Shown here piece by piece: positions 19,912-27,524 of a DNA stretch of 32,340 bases. The position numbers were made by a program, and so were the translations under genes. The notes beneath the pieces were generated by a model. It had not been told where the DNA came from. It made no database searches and was given only the letters and a program-made list of their open reading frames with translations. This DNA comes from Lachnospiraceae bacterium (GTDB lineage: Bacteria > Bacillota > Clostridia > Lachnospirales > Lachnospiraceae), in assembly GCA_009774215.1 (NCBI GenBank), contig VSNH01000020.1:3287-35626 (forward strand), given 5' to 3'. The first letter of the stretch is position 1. Each line of letters begins with the position of its first letter.

Positions 19912-20145
19912 ATGTTATTTTCGGAATTAAAGAAAAAGGAAGTCATCAACCTGAAAAACTGTGAGCGGCTCGGAAAAGTGAGTGATTTCGAGTTCGACGA
20001 GTGCACGGGACAGATTTTCAAGCTGATTATTCCGGGAGACAGTAAATGGTGCAGTTTTTTCGGAAGTGAGCCGGATTATGTGATCTGCTATAAAGATATC
20101 AAGAAGATCGGGCCGGATATTATTGTGGTTGATATTTGCCTGTAA
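19912..20145 (+). CDS. YlmC/YmxH family PRC-barrel sporulation protein
   Basis: A 77-aa protein of the YlmC/YmxH family (single PRC barrel): FSELKKKEVINLKNCERLG, VSDFEFDECTGQIFKLIIPG, and IKKIGPDIIVVDI at the end. The GGGGGAGG ribosome binding site fixes the ATG at 19912. In many sporulating clostridia a gene of this family lies close to sigG, as here. The leader contains GGAACC...GGTTCC and CCGGGC...GCCCGG inverted repeats that could fold over the ribosome binding site, suggesting possible translational control. The precise function of this family is not well known. Confidence 0.8.
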   Translation: MLFSELKKKEVINLKNCERLGKVSDFEFDECTGQIFKLIIPGDSKWCSFFGSEPDYVICYKDIKKIGPDIIVVDICL

Positions 20146-20163
20146 ATGGTTTCCATAAGATAG

Positions 20164-20192
20164 TTGACATAATGAGCAGTTTATCCTATAAT
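20164..20192 (+). promoter_or_regulatory. Consensus sigma-A promoter of nrdR
   Basis: TTGACA, 17 bases, TATAAT: a perfect match at both elements, 64 bases before the nrdR start. Confidence 0.9.
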
Positions 20193-20255
20193 AGTCATAT
20201 TGAGTGCATCGTTTGATCTGCTCTCAAGTACAGGTGGATAAGGAGGATATCCGGG

Positions 20256-20708
20256 ATGAAATGCCCATTTTGTGGTCATGAGAATACGAGAGTCATCGAC
20301 AGCAGGCCGGCGGAGGACAACAGCTCTATCCGCAGACGGCGCGTCTGTGACGAGTGTGACAAGCGGTTTACCACTTATGAGAAGGTGGAGACGATACCGC
20401 TCATTGTCATAAAGAAGGATAACAACAGGGAGACTTACGACAGAGCGAAAATTGAGGCGGGTGTGTTGCGAGCCTGTCACAAGAGGCCGATCAGCGCCAA
20501 CCAGATCAACCAGCTGGTGGACGAGGTGGAAACGGATATCTTTAACCGGGAAGAAAAGGAAATTCCCAGTCAGGTGATCGGCGAGCTCGTTATGAATAAG
20601 CTCAAAGATTTAGAGGCCGTTGCCTATGTCAGATTCGCTTCTGTTTACAGGGAGTTTAAGGATATCAACACCTTTATGGAAGAATTAAAAAACGTGCTGG
20701 ACAAATAG
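20256..20708 (+). CDS. nrdR: Transcriptional repressor NrdR
   Basis: A 150-aa NrdR of full length. The N-terminal zinc ribbon has Cys3, Cys6, Cys31 and Cys34 with the basic patch SIRRRRVCDECDKRFTTYE; residues ~49-140 form the ATP-cone (IVIKKDNNRETYDRAKIEAG...). NrdR senses ATP/dATP and represses ribonucleotide reductase genes. It has an AAGGAGG ribosome binding site, its own perfect promoter and a terminator right after, so it is monocistronic. No target genes lie in this window. Confidence 0.97.
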   Translation: MKCPFCGHENTRVIDSRPAEDNSSIRRRRVCDECDKRFTTYEKVETIPLIVIKKDNNRETYDRAKIEAGVLRACHKRPISANQINQLVDEVETDIFNREEKEIPSQVIGELVMNKLKDLEAVAYVRFASVYREFKDINTFMEELKNVLDK

Positions 20709-20716
20709 ACGGCGGA

Positions 20717-20749
20717 TAAAAACACCTTGCGTTATCGTAGGGTGTTTTT
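20717..20749 (+). terminator. Terminator of nrdR
   Basis: AAAAACACC and GGTGTTTTT form a stem around a 14-base loop and end in the T run. Confidence 0.85.
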
Positions 20750-20906
20750 CACGAAAGCAATGAGGAGTGCCAAAGATGGCAGAGACGAATCGACTGCTTG
20801 CAGGCGGATTTGTCTGTGTCATCTTTGATAGGGCGAATGCCCGTGAGCGAGGAAAGCCGAAGGCTTTTCGAGCTGTGCTGCGACTGAAATGAGAAGGAGT
20901 AGAGCG

Positions 20907-21431
20907 ATGGCGGGGCTTACATGCTTTTACCCGGATGTATATCTGGATTCCACATATGAGATTGATTTTGAAGCGTTATACCGGGAGGGATTCCGGGGCG
21001 TCATTTTTGATATCGACAATACGCTTGTGCCTCACGATGCGCCTGCTGACGAGCGCAGTATTGCGCTTTTCGAAAGATTGAGAAACATTGGTTTTGAGAG
21101 CGCGCTATTGTCCAACAACAAGGAACCCCGTGTAAAAATGTTTAACGATCAGATACATACGCATTATATATTTAAAGCAGGTAAGCCGGGGAAGAAGGGT
21201 TACCTGCGGGCTATGGAGCTGATGCAGACAGAGCCGGCCACCACGCTTTTCGTGGGAGATCAGCTCTTTACGGATGTGTGGGGTGCAAAGCGGGCCGGAA
21301 TATTAACTTATCTGGTCAAACCGATCTGTCCGAAGGAAGAAATTCAGATTGTATTGAAGAGGCGGCTGGAGTGGATCGTGCTGTTTTTTTACAGGCGTTC
21401 GCTGAGCAGGCAGAAACGGGGGCGTGGATAA
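20907..21431 (+). CDS. YqeG family HAD-IIIA type phosphatase
   Basis: A 174-aa HAD-superfamily phosphatase of the YqeG type: motif I DIDNTLVPH (Asp35, Asp37), motif II ALLSNNKEPR, the Lys motif AGKPGKKGYLRA, and motif III FVGDQLFTDVWGAKRAG. AGAAGGAG precedes the chosen ATG by 7 bases; an ATG 18 bases upstream overlaps that site. The C-terminus ends in a basic/hydrophobic tail. It is followed by aroE in the same direction after 101 bases. The substrate is not firmly known; a phosphatidylglycerophosphate or nucleotide phosphate role has been proposed for relatives. Confidence 0.92.
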   Translation: MAGLTCFYPDVYLDSTYEIDFEALYREGFRGVIFDIDNTLVPHDAPADERSIALFERLRNIGFESALLSNNKEPRVKMFNDQIHTHYIFKAGKPGKKGYLRAMELMQTEPATTLFVGDQLFTDVWGAKRAGILTYLVKPICPKEEIQIVLKRRLEWIVLFFYRRSLSRQKRGRG

Positions 21432-21532
21432 GCCTATGCGCCGTGTTGGGGAACTGGGAGTGGCGTGAAAACGTGCAGAGTATATACCGTGGAAAAAGAT
21501 GGTGGACGAGATACATATGGAGGAAATGAGAG

Positions 21533-22393
21533 ATGGAAATAGACGGCAGGACAAGAATTTGCGGATTGATCGGCAATCCGGTGGAACATACCCTTTCACC
21601 GGTGATACATAATACGCTGGCGCAGCGGTTCGGACATAATCTGGTGTATGTGCCGTTTCCCGTGGAGGCCGGGCGGGTTACGGAGGCGGTGGCAGGGGCG
21701 TCGGCGCTGCAGCTTTTGGGGCTCAACGTGACGGTTCCCTATAAAGGTGAGGTGATTCCCTGTCTGTGTGAAGTGGATTCTCTGGCGGCGGCAATCGGCG
21801 CGGTCAACACGCTTGTGGCGGCGCCGGGCGGGTTTAAGGGCTATAATACGGATATGGAAGGACTTTACCGCGCTATGACGACGGAGGGCATCCGGATTGC
21901 GGACGAGGAGATTATTCTGCTGGGCGCGGGCGGCGCTGCCAGGGCGGTGGCCTATCTGTGTGCCGTGAAGGGGGCAAAGAGGGTTTACCTTTTGAACCGC
22001 ACGGTGGAAAAGGCGCAGAAGGTTGCAGAGGAGGTAAACCGCTCGGTGGAGCGGCAGGTAATTTTACCGATGGCTCTTTCGGACTTCGACAGGCTGCCGG
22101 ATCGGAAGTTTCTGGCGATACAGGGCACTTCGGTGGGACTGGCGCCGCATGTGGATGATGTTGTGATTGACGAGGCAAAGTTTTACGAAAAGGTACACAC
22201 AGGTTTCGATTTGATTTACAGTCCGTGGGAGACCCGTTTTATGAAACTGGTGAGGGCGAACGGCGGACAAGCATATAATGGGCTGAAAATGCTTCTCTAT
22301 CAGGGGATCATCGCCTATGAGCTGTGGAATGGGGTAAAGGTGTCCGAGAAGGATGCGGATGTGGTTTATGAGAAACTGAGGAAACATCTGTAG
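21533..22393 (+). CDS. aroE: Shikimate dehydrogenase
   Basis: A 286-aa shikimate 5-dehydrogenase: NPVEHTLSPVIHN binds shikimate, Lys71 (NVTVPYK) and Asp107 (YNTDMEG) are the catalytic pair, and LLGAGGAARAVAYLC is the NADP-binding glycine-rich loop with NRT (155 region) favouring NADPH. It reduces 3-dehydroshikimate to shikimate. With aroK and aroQ just downstream it forms a compact shikimate block; the other pathway genes are not in the window. Confidence 0.97.
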   Translation: MEIDGRTRICGLIGNPVEHTLSPVIHNTLAQRFGHNLVYVPFPVEAGRVTEAVAGASALQLLGLNVTVPYKGEVIPCLCEVDSLAAAIGAVNTLVAAPGGFKGYNTDMEGLYRAMTTEGIRIADEEIILLGAGGAARAVAYLCAVKGAKRVYLLNRTVEKAQKVAEEVNRSVERQVILPMALSDFDRLPDRKFLAIQGTSVGLAPHVDDVVIDEAKFYEKVHTGFDLIYSPWETRFMKLVRANGGQAYNGLKMLLYQGIIAYELWNGVKVSEKDADVVYEKLRKHL

Positions 22394-22428
22394 TTGTTCC
22401 GGACAGATCGAAGCGTACGGAGGAAAGC

Positions 22429-22935
22429 ATGGAAAATATTATACTGATCGGGTTTATGGGCTGCGGCAAGTCTACAGTAGGCCTGCGGCTGTCCTACCGC
22501 CTGCGGCGGACGATCATAGATACGGATAAGGAAATTGAGAAGGAGGAGCGCAGAACCATATCGGATATTTTTGCGACAGACGGGGAAGCGTATTTCCGGG
22601 ATAGGGAGACGGCAATCTTACGAAAACTGAAGGACGGCGTAAATAACCAAATTATATCGGTGGGAGGCGGCCTGCCTGTGCGGGAGGAGAACAGGGCGCT
22701 GCTGCATGAGCTGGGACAGGTTTTTTATCTGTGCGCTGAGGGCCGGACAATTTATGAGAGGGTGAAGGACGATACCACGAGGCCGCTTTTGCAGGTGGAC
22801 GATCCCCTGACAAGGATAAATTCGCTTATCAAAGAGAGAGATCCCTATTACCGGGCGGCGGCGGATGTGGTGATCACCGTGGACGACAGGAGTTTTACGG
22901 AGATTCTGGACGAGATAGAGAGAAATGTAAAGTAA
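22429..22935 (+). CDS. aroK: Shikimate kinase
   Basis: A 168-aa shikimate kinase with Walker A GFMGCGKST (8-16), the shikimate-binding Asp31/Asp33 in IIDTDKEIE, the FRDRE arginine motif and SVGGGLP. The lid motif DDTTRPLL is present. It phosphorylates shikimate at O3. It follows aroE by 35 bases with an ACGGAGGAAAG ribosome binding site and precedes aroQ. Confidence 0.96.
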   Translation: MENIILIGFMGCGKSTVGLRLSYRLRRTIIDTDKEIEKEERRTISDIFATDGEAYFRDRETAILRKLKDGVNNQIISVGGGLPVREENRALLHELGQVFYLCAEGRTIYERVKDDTTRPLLQVDDPLTRINSLIKERDPYYRAAADVVITVDDRSFTEILDEIERNVK

Positions 22936-22984
22936 AATAGAACAGCGGAACAGGAGAGGGCGCTTCGGCGTAAGGGTGAGAAGG

Positions 22985-23434
22985 ATGAAATTGTTGGTGA
23001 TTAACGGGCCGAATTTGAATTTTCTTGGGATTCGGGAAAAGAGTGTGTACGGCACACAGGACTACGATTATCTGCTTCAGATGATTGCAAAGAAGGGCGA
23101 GGAGACAAGCAGCGCCATAGAGGTGTTTCAGAGCAACCATGAGGGGGCGATCATTGACAGGATTCAGGACGCCTACTTCGACGGCACTGAGGGGATCGTA
23201 ATCAATCCGGGGGCGTTTACCCATTACAGCTACGCCATCCGCGACGCGTTGGCGAGCATCACTGTACCGAAGGTGGAAATTCATATTTCCGACATCACAC
23301 AGAGGGAGGAGTTCCGCAAAGTATCGGTGACAGCGCCTGTCTGCGATAAACAGATTTACGGTCAGGGACTGGACGGCTATCTGCAGGCAATTGACTTTAT
23401 CTTGGATTTTTTGAATAAAGAGGTTGAAAAATAG
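22985..23434 (+). CDS. aroQ: 3-dehydroquinate dehydratase, type II
   Basis: A 149-aa type II dehydroquinase: LVINGPNLNFLGIREKSVYG with catalytic Tyr22, SNHEGAIID (51-59), NPGAFTHYSYAIRDAL (74-89), and VEIHISDI with His100. It converts 3-dehydroquinate to 3-dehydroshikimate. The start at 22985 uses AAGGG eight bases upstream; a GTG three codons earlier is possible but less likely. Type II enzymes act as dodecamers. Confidence 0.96.
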   Translation: MKLLVINGPNLNFLGIREKSVYGTQDYDYLLQMIAKKGEETSSAIEVFQSNHEGAIIDRIQDAYFDGTEGIVINPGAFTHYSYAIRDALASITVPKVEIHISDITQREEFRKVSVTAPVCDKQIYGQGLDGYLQAIDFILDFLNKEVEK

Positions 23435-23495
23435 ACTTTTTTAGTATAAACTAGAAAAGAATTATATTTGTGAAAGCTTAGGAGGAGATAGTCAT

Positions 23496-24053
23496 ATGGT
23501 ATCAGCGGGTGATTTCAGAAACGGCATTACCGTCGAGATGGAGGGTAATGTTTATCAGATAATTGAGTTTCAGCATGTAAAACCGGGCAAAGGCGCAGCT
23601 TTTGTCAGAACGAAGCTGAAAAATATCATCAACGGCGGTGTGGTGGAAAAGAGCTTCCGTCCCACTGAGAAATTCCCTCAGGCACGTATTGACAGAAAGG
23701 ACATGCAGTATTTATATTCTGACGGCGACCTGTTCAATTTCATGGACACGGAGACCTACGACCAGATTGCGTTGAACGCGGAGGCGGTAGGAGACGCTCT
23801 GAAATTCGTGAAAGAGAACGAGATGGTTAAGATCTGTTCTTACAACGGCAATGTGTTCGCGATAGAGCCGCCGCTGTTTGTAGAGCTGGAGATCACTGAT
23901 ACCGAGCCGGGATTTAAGGGCGATACCGCCACAGGCGCGACGAAGCCCGCGATCGTGGAGACCGGCGCGAAGGTTATGGTTCCGCTGTTTGTGGAGAACG
24001 GCGAGAAGATCAAGATTGACACCAGATCAGGCGAGTATTTGTCCAGAGTATAA
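23496..24053 (+). CDS. efp: Translation elongation factor P
   Basis: A 185-aa EF-P of full length with the three beta-barrel domains. The KOW-like N-terminal domain carries the modifiable tip Lys32 in KPGKGAAFVR; the C-terminus is typical (GEKIKIDTRSGEYLSRV). EF-P relieves ribosome stalling at polyproline. A TTAGGAGGAGA ribosome binding site precedes the ATG, and a terminator lies 28 bases after the stop. Confidence 0.97.
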   Translation: MVSAGDFRNGITVEMEGNVYQIIEFQHVKPGKGAAFVRTKLKNIINGGVVEKSFRPTEKFPQARIDRKDMQYLYSDGDLFNFMDTETYDQIALNAEAVGDALKFVKENEMVKICSYNGNVFAIEPPLFVELEITDTEPGFKGDTATGATKPAIVETGAKVMVPLFVENGEKIKIDTRSGEYLSRV

Positions 24054-24080
24054 AAGCACGACATTACGTCAAAGCCCATA

Positions 24081-24119
24081 AGACAATATAGACTTAGGTC
24101 TGTATTGTCTTTCTTTATT
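24081..24119 (+). terminator. Terminator of efp
   Basis: AGACAATATAGAC and GTCTGTATTGTCT form a 13-bp stem (one G-U pair) with a TTAG loop, followed by TTCTTTATT. Confidence 0.85.
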
Positions 24120-24164
24120 GCGCGAAATCCAAATATGCCCGGAGAGAATGGGAAAGAGGGAAAT

Positions 24165-25052
24165 ATGGGATTTCAAAAATTTGTAGATAATATCGTGGAT
24201 TTATTGCAGGAGAGAATGGGGGACAGCTATGAGATCAGGGTGCTCCATGTGACCAAAAACAACGACGTGGAGCAGACGGGGATTGCCATAACGAGACAGG
24301 AGGACAGCATTTTCCCGACCATTTATCTGGAGAGTCTTTATCAGGAGTATCGGGAAGGCGAACGGCTTGGCGTGCTTGTGCAGAGGATTATCAACTGCCA
24401 CGAGGAACAGTCCATGGCGCTTGATCTTGACATGGATTTTTTTCGTGATTACAGCAGGGTGAAGGACAGGATCTTCTACAAGCTGGTCAGCTTTGAAAAG
24501 AACAAAAAGTTTTTGAGGGATGCGCCCCATTTGAGATGGCATGATCTTGCGATTGTATTTTATTATGCGCTGGAGGAGGATATGGTGGAAGGCGGGTCTA
24601 TTACGATTAAAAGGCCGCATATGCTGATGTGGAAACAGAACGCGGAATCACTCTATCGGACGGCCGGACGCAATATGAAGCGGGGGATGCCGGAGCTTTT
24701 GGTTTCCATGCGGGAACTGATTGCGGAGATGACGGGCGTCAACGTGCGCGAAGACGACGCAATGCCGATGTATGTGCTGACAAATCAGGAAAAACGCTTC
24801 GGCGCTTCGGCCATGCTGTATTCCGAAAAGCTCGGACGGCTGGCGGAGCGGTTCGGCTGTGATCTTCTGATTCTGCCGAGTTCTATCCATGAAGTGCTGC
24901 TGATTCCTGATGACCATGTGAAGGATTATGACTTTTACAGGCAGATGGTGGAGGAGGTAAACCGGACGCAGGTGGAGCCGGAGGAAGTGCTCTCCTACAG
25001 GCTTTACCGCTATTGTCGGAAGAACGAGGAAATAGAGGAAATTATTTCTTAA
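24165..25052 (+). CDS. DUF5688 family protein
   Basis: A 295-aa cytoplasmic protein of the DUF5688 type common in Lachnospiraceae: FPTIYLESLYQEYREGERL, an aromatic/charged core (VKDRIFYKLVSFEKNKKFL), the LAIVFYYAL segment, and a conserved C-terminal part (PMYVLTNQEKRFGASAMLY, DLLILPSSIHEVLLIPDD). GAGGG before the ATG at 24165 decides the start over upstream in-frame ATGs. Function is unknown; several paralogues per genome are usual. It lies between efp and a tRNA gene with its own transcription unit. Confidence 0.85.
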   Translation: MGFQKFVDNIVDLLQERMGDSYEIRVLHVTKNNDVEQTGIAITRQEDSIFPTIYLESLYQEYREGERLGVLVQRIINCHEEQSMALDLDMDFFRDYSRVKDRIFYKLVSFEKNKKFLRDAPHLRWHDLAIVFYYALEEDMVEGGSITIKRPHMLMWKQNAESLYRTAGRNMKRGMPELLVSMRELIAEMTGVNVREDDAMPMYVLTNQEKRFGASAMLYSEKLGRLAERFGCDLLILPSSIHEVLLIPDDHVKDYDFYRQMVEEVNRTQVEPEEVLSYRLYRYCRKNEEIEEIIS

Positions 25053-25074
25053 AGGATTTCTTCTACGCGATTAC

Positions 25075-25103
25075 TTGACAAGTGTGCCCGCATGAGGTAT
25101 GAT
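25075..25103 (+). promoter_or_regulatory. Promoter of tRNA-Arg
   Basis: TTGACA, 17 bases, TATGAT, 64 bases before the tRNA 5' end. Confidence 0.75.
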
Positions 25104-25167
25104 ACAAAAGATGTAACAAATTTGTAACAATTTTACGGATCGTATCAAATGCGTTACATCAAGGCGG

Positions 25168-25239
25168 GCACCCGTAGTCTAATGGATAAAACGTAGGCCT
25201 CCGACGCCTTTGATGCAGGTTCGAGTCCTGTCGGGTGCA
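25168..25239 (+). tRNA. tRNA-Arg (CCG)
   Basis: A 72-nt tRNA: acceptor GCACCCG/CGGGTGC, anticodon loop CTCCGAC with anticodon CCG, T-arm GCAGG-TTCGAGT-CCTGT. The D-stem contains one mismatch. The 3' CCA is not encoded and must be added. Confidence 0.93.
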
Positions 25240-25251
25240 TAGGGTTATTGG

Positions 25252-25289
25252 TTTCCGGGACGATGTGATGATATTGTCCCGGAAATTTT
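25252..25289 (+). terminator. Terminator after tRNA-Arg
   Basis: TTTCCGGGAC and GTCCCGGAAA form a perfect 10-bp stem followed by TTTTAA. Confidence 0.8.
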
Positions 25290-25375
25290 AAGGAACGGTT
25301 AGGGAATTATTTGTGACAAGTAATTGTCATGAGTAATTCCTGAACAGTTCGTAGGATTGAAGGAGTTTTGCGAAT

Positions 25376-26662
25376 ATGACAAATAATACAATATGGGAGA
25401 GTCTGAAGGCAAAGCTTGACGCGTTCAAAAACTGGCTGGTACGATACTCCAAAATTGTTCTTCCTGTCATTTTAGTGATCTGCGTTGCATTGACAATCGT
25501 GATAGCGATGCAGGCGAACAAGCGAAAGGTGGAGCAGGAGGAAACAGTGGTTGCGCCGGAAGAAAACACGGGCGAAGACGAAGCGATGCTTGAAGTGCCG
25601 GAGGTGCCTTTAGAGAAGGATGCCGTTCCGGGGGTCAACGAGCTGTTTGACGTATACTATAAGGCGATGGTGGAGGGCGACACAGCCACCATGGAGAAGC
25701 TGGTCTATTATATGGATGCCACGGAGATCCTGCGTGCGGCGGAGACGAGTAAATATATCGAATCCTATCCGCCACTGGAGATTTATACCAAAGCGGGACC
25801 GAAGGAAGGCACGTATATCGCCTATGTTTACGGGGAGATAAAGTTCTACGATTATGATAAGCCGGTTCCCGGTATGCGGGTGTATTATGTGTGTACCAAT
25901 GAGGACGGTGAACTTTATATTAACGAGGATGGTGAGGAAAGCGACAACGAGCTGCATTACATGCGGGAAATCCAGCTTCAGGAAGATGTGATCGACCTGA
26001 ATAACAAAGCGGCGGAAGCGTATAACAAAATGATGGTAGATGATCCGAAGCTGGCTGATTTTCTCTTAGAGCTGAAGACGGAGATTGAGAAGAATGTAGG
26101 CGAAGCGCTGGCGCGTGCCGAGCAGAGCGAGGAGCCGGAAGAGGGGGCAGAGGAAGAGGCGCCCGAGGAAACCGAAGAGGATGCGCCTGTCGAGGTCGTT
26201 ACCAAGGTAAAGACGACGGATGTGGTTAATATAAGGACGTCCGACAGCGAGACGGCGGATAAGCTTGGCAAGGCAGCTGTGGGCGATGAATTTGAGCTTC
26301 TGGAAGAAAAAGGCAACGGTTGGAGCAAGATTAAGTATGACGGCGGAGAGGCATATATCAAGAGCGATTTTCTGGAGCCTTCCGAAACCATGACAGCGTC
26401 CAATGACGAACAGACAGAGGACGGGGAGGAAGAGGAATCGCAGGAGCAGGCGGATAATACCGATGACTCAACAGCCACAAACGGTACAGTGAGGGTGAAG
26501 GAAACCGTCAGAATCCGAAGCGGCGCAAGTGAGAACTCCGAGAAGATAGCGACGGCTTATATGGGTGAAACCTTTGAGGTAATTATGAAACAGGCTGACG
26601 GCTGGACGAAGATTAAGTACAACGGACAGACAGCTTATGTGAAGTCGGATTATGTGGAGTGA
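25376..26662 (+). CDS. Membrane-anchored protein with two bacterial SH3 domains
   Basis: A 428-aa envelope protein: a short cytoplasmic N-terminus, one membrane segment (about residues 25-46, IVLPVILVICVALTIVIAMQ), an extracellular alpha/beta domain (~85-215, related in look to NTF2-like or lipoprotein domains: VNELFDVYYKAMVEGDTATM), an acidic Glu-rich linker, then two SH3-like repeats (VVNIRTSDSETADKLG...YIKSDFLE and VRIRSGASENSEKIA...YVKSDYVE) separated by a second acidic linker. The SH3 domains probably bind the cell wall. An AAGGAG ribosome binding site precedes the ATG. It resembles the host protein at 18909-19829 only in the SH3 part. The function is unknown. Confidence 0.85.
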   Translation: MTNNTIWESLKAKLDAFKNWLVRYSKIVLPVILVICVALTIVIAMQANKRKVEQEETVVAPEENTGEDEAMLEVPEVPLEKDAVPGVNELFDVYYKAMVEGDTATMEKLVYYMDATEILRAAETSKYIESYPPLEIYTKAGPKEGTYIAYVYGEIKFYDYDKPVPGMRVYYVCTNEDGELYINEDGEESDNELHYMREIQLQEDVIDLNNKAAEAYNKMMVDDPKLADFLLELKTEIEKNVGEALARAEQSEEPEEGAEEEAPEETEEDAPVEVVTKVKTTDVVNIRTSDSETADKLGKAAVGDEFELLEEKGNGWSKIKYDGGEAYIKSDFLEPSETMTASNDEQTEDGEEEESQEQADNTDDSTATNGTVRVKETVRIRSGASENSEKIATAYMGETFEVIMKQADGWTKIKYNGQTAYVKSDYVE

Positions 26663-26697
26663 CACTGATTAAAAATAGAATAAAATGGAAAGACTGG

Positions 26698-26734
26698 ACA
26701 GATGAGGGTATCATGCTCTCATCTGTTCTATTTT
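26698..26734 (+). terminator. Terminator after the SH3 protein gene
   Basis: ACAGATGAG and CTCATCTGT pair, extended by AAAATAGAA upstream and TTCTATTTT downstream, giving a bidirectional terminator. Confidence 0.75.
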
Positions 26735-26754
26735 GCGCGAATAAGCAGAGAAGG

Positions 26755-26844
26755 AAGTCTCACGAGGCAGGCATCATGCTTGCATGAATGAATGCATCGT
26801 GAGACTTACGGCGAGCAACGCGAACGAGAGATGCGAAGCATCTC
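26755..26844. other. REP-like hairpin cluster
   Basis: A perfect 11-bp stem AAGTCTCACGA/TCGTGAGACTT (26755-26765 and 26797-26807), with GAGATGC-GAA-GCATCTC (26828-26844) beside it. No gene is present. Similar small stem-loops with three-base loops occur in the 15458-15766 array, so this may be a dispersed family in the genome. Confidence 0.5.
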
Positions 26845-26889
26845 GAGTCTGCCTATTTGCGTATAGGTATAAGGAAAGGAGCCCTATCC

Positions 26890-27321
26890 ATGAAACATGA
26901 TGACGAGATGGTTTTGAAGGAAATACAGAAAAGCACACAGATGGGAATGACGGCGATCGATACGATTCTGGACAAAATCGGAAATGATGAATTTTCCATT
27001 ACACTGTCCAAACAATCGCTGCATTACGCGGATATCCACAACCGGGCGCTTGATCAGATTTTACAGCAGAACGGGGAGGGGTATCGCGCAAGCCAGATCG
27101 GGGAAATGATGCTGAAAGGGAGCATACACGCGAACACAGCCTTTAATGTCAGTACGGGGCATCTGGCGGAAATGATGATTCAGGAAAGCAACAGGGGGAT
27201 CACCAGCATGTGGAAGAGCTTAAAGCACAACGGCCTTGCCACGGATGCGGCCGTGGAACTGGCGAAGGAGCTGGTGGACTTTGAGGAAAAGAGTATAGAG
27301 CGGCTGAAGGAATATCTGTGA
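26890..27321 (+). CDS. Helical protein of unknown function
   Basis: A 143-aa protein predicted to be a helical bundle (DDEMVLKEIQKSTQMGMTAI, SKQSLHYADIHNRALDQILQ, LAEMMIQESNRGITSMWKSL, AVELAKELVDFEEKSIERL), with Met/His/Glu spacing that recalls ferritin-like four-helix bundles, although no clear metal site can be named. The AAAGGAG ribosome binding site decides the ATG at 26890. It stands alone between a hairpin cluster and gdhA. Confidence 0.75.
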   Translation: MKHDDEMVLKEIQKSTQMGMTAIDTILDKIGNDEFSITLSKQSLHYADIHNRALDQILQQNGEGYRASQIGEMMLKGSIHANTAFNVSTGHLAEMMIQESNRGITSMWKSLKHNGLATDAAVELAKELVDFEEKSIERLKEYL

Positions 27322-27452
27322 ATTTTGTGTTGGAACAGTTTCCGAAAGAGGGAGTGATAGCGCTTTGTATGTATACAAGTATTTTGGTATTATTGTACAA
27401 TATAACTAAAAAATACCGAGGAAATTTTTACACTTTAATTCGCTAAATTTTC

Positions 27453-27481
27453 TTGTGGTTTTCCATATGGCATACTATAAT
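27453..27481 (+). promoter_or_regulatory. Promoter of gdhA
   Basis: TTGTGG, 17 bases, TATAAT. The element ATGTATACAAG occurs both upstream (27369-27379) and in the untranslated leader (27493-27503). Confidence 0.6.
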
Positions 27482-27524
27482 GGTACGTGGTAATGTATAC
27501 AAGCAAGAAGGAGGACATAAGGCG

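Noticed and set aside
20750..20906. A 22-codon peptide before yqeG.
   Set aside because: No good ribosome binding site and no conserved features; the stretch is more simply a hairpin-containing spacer.
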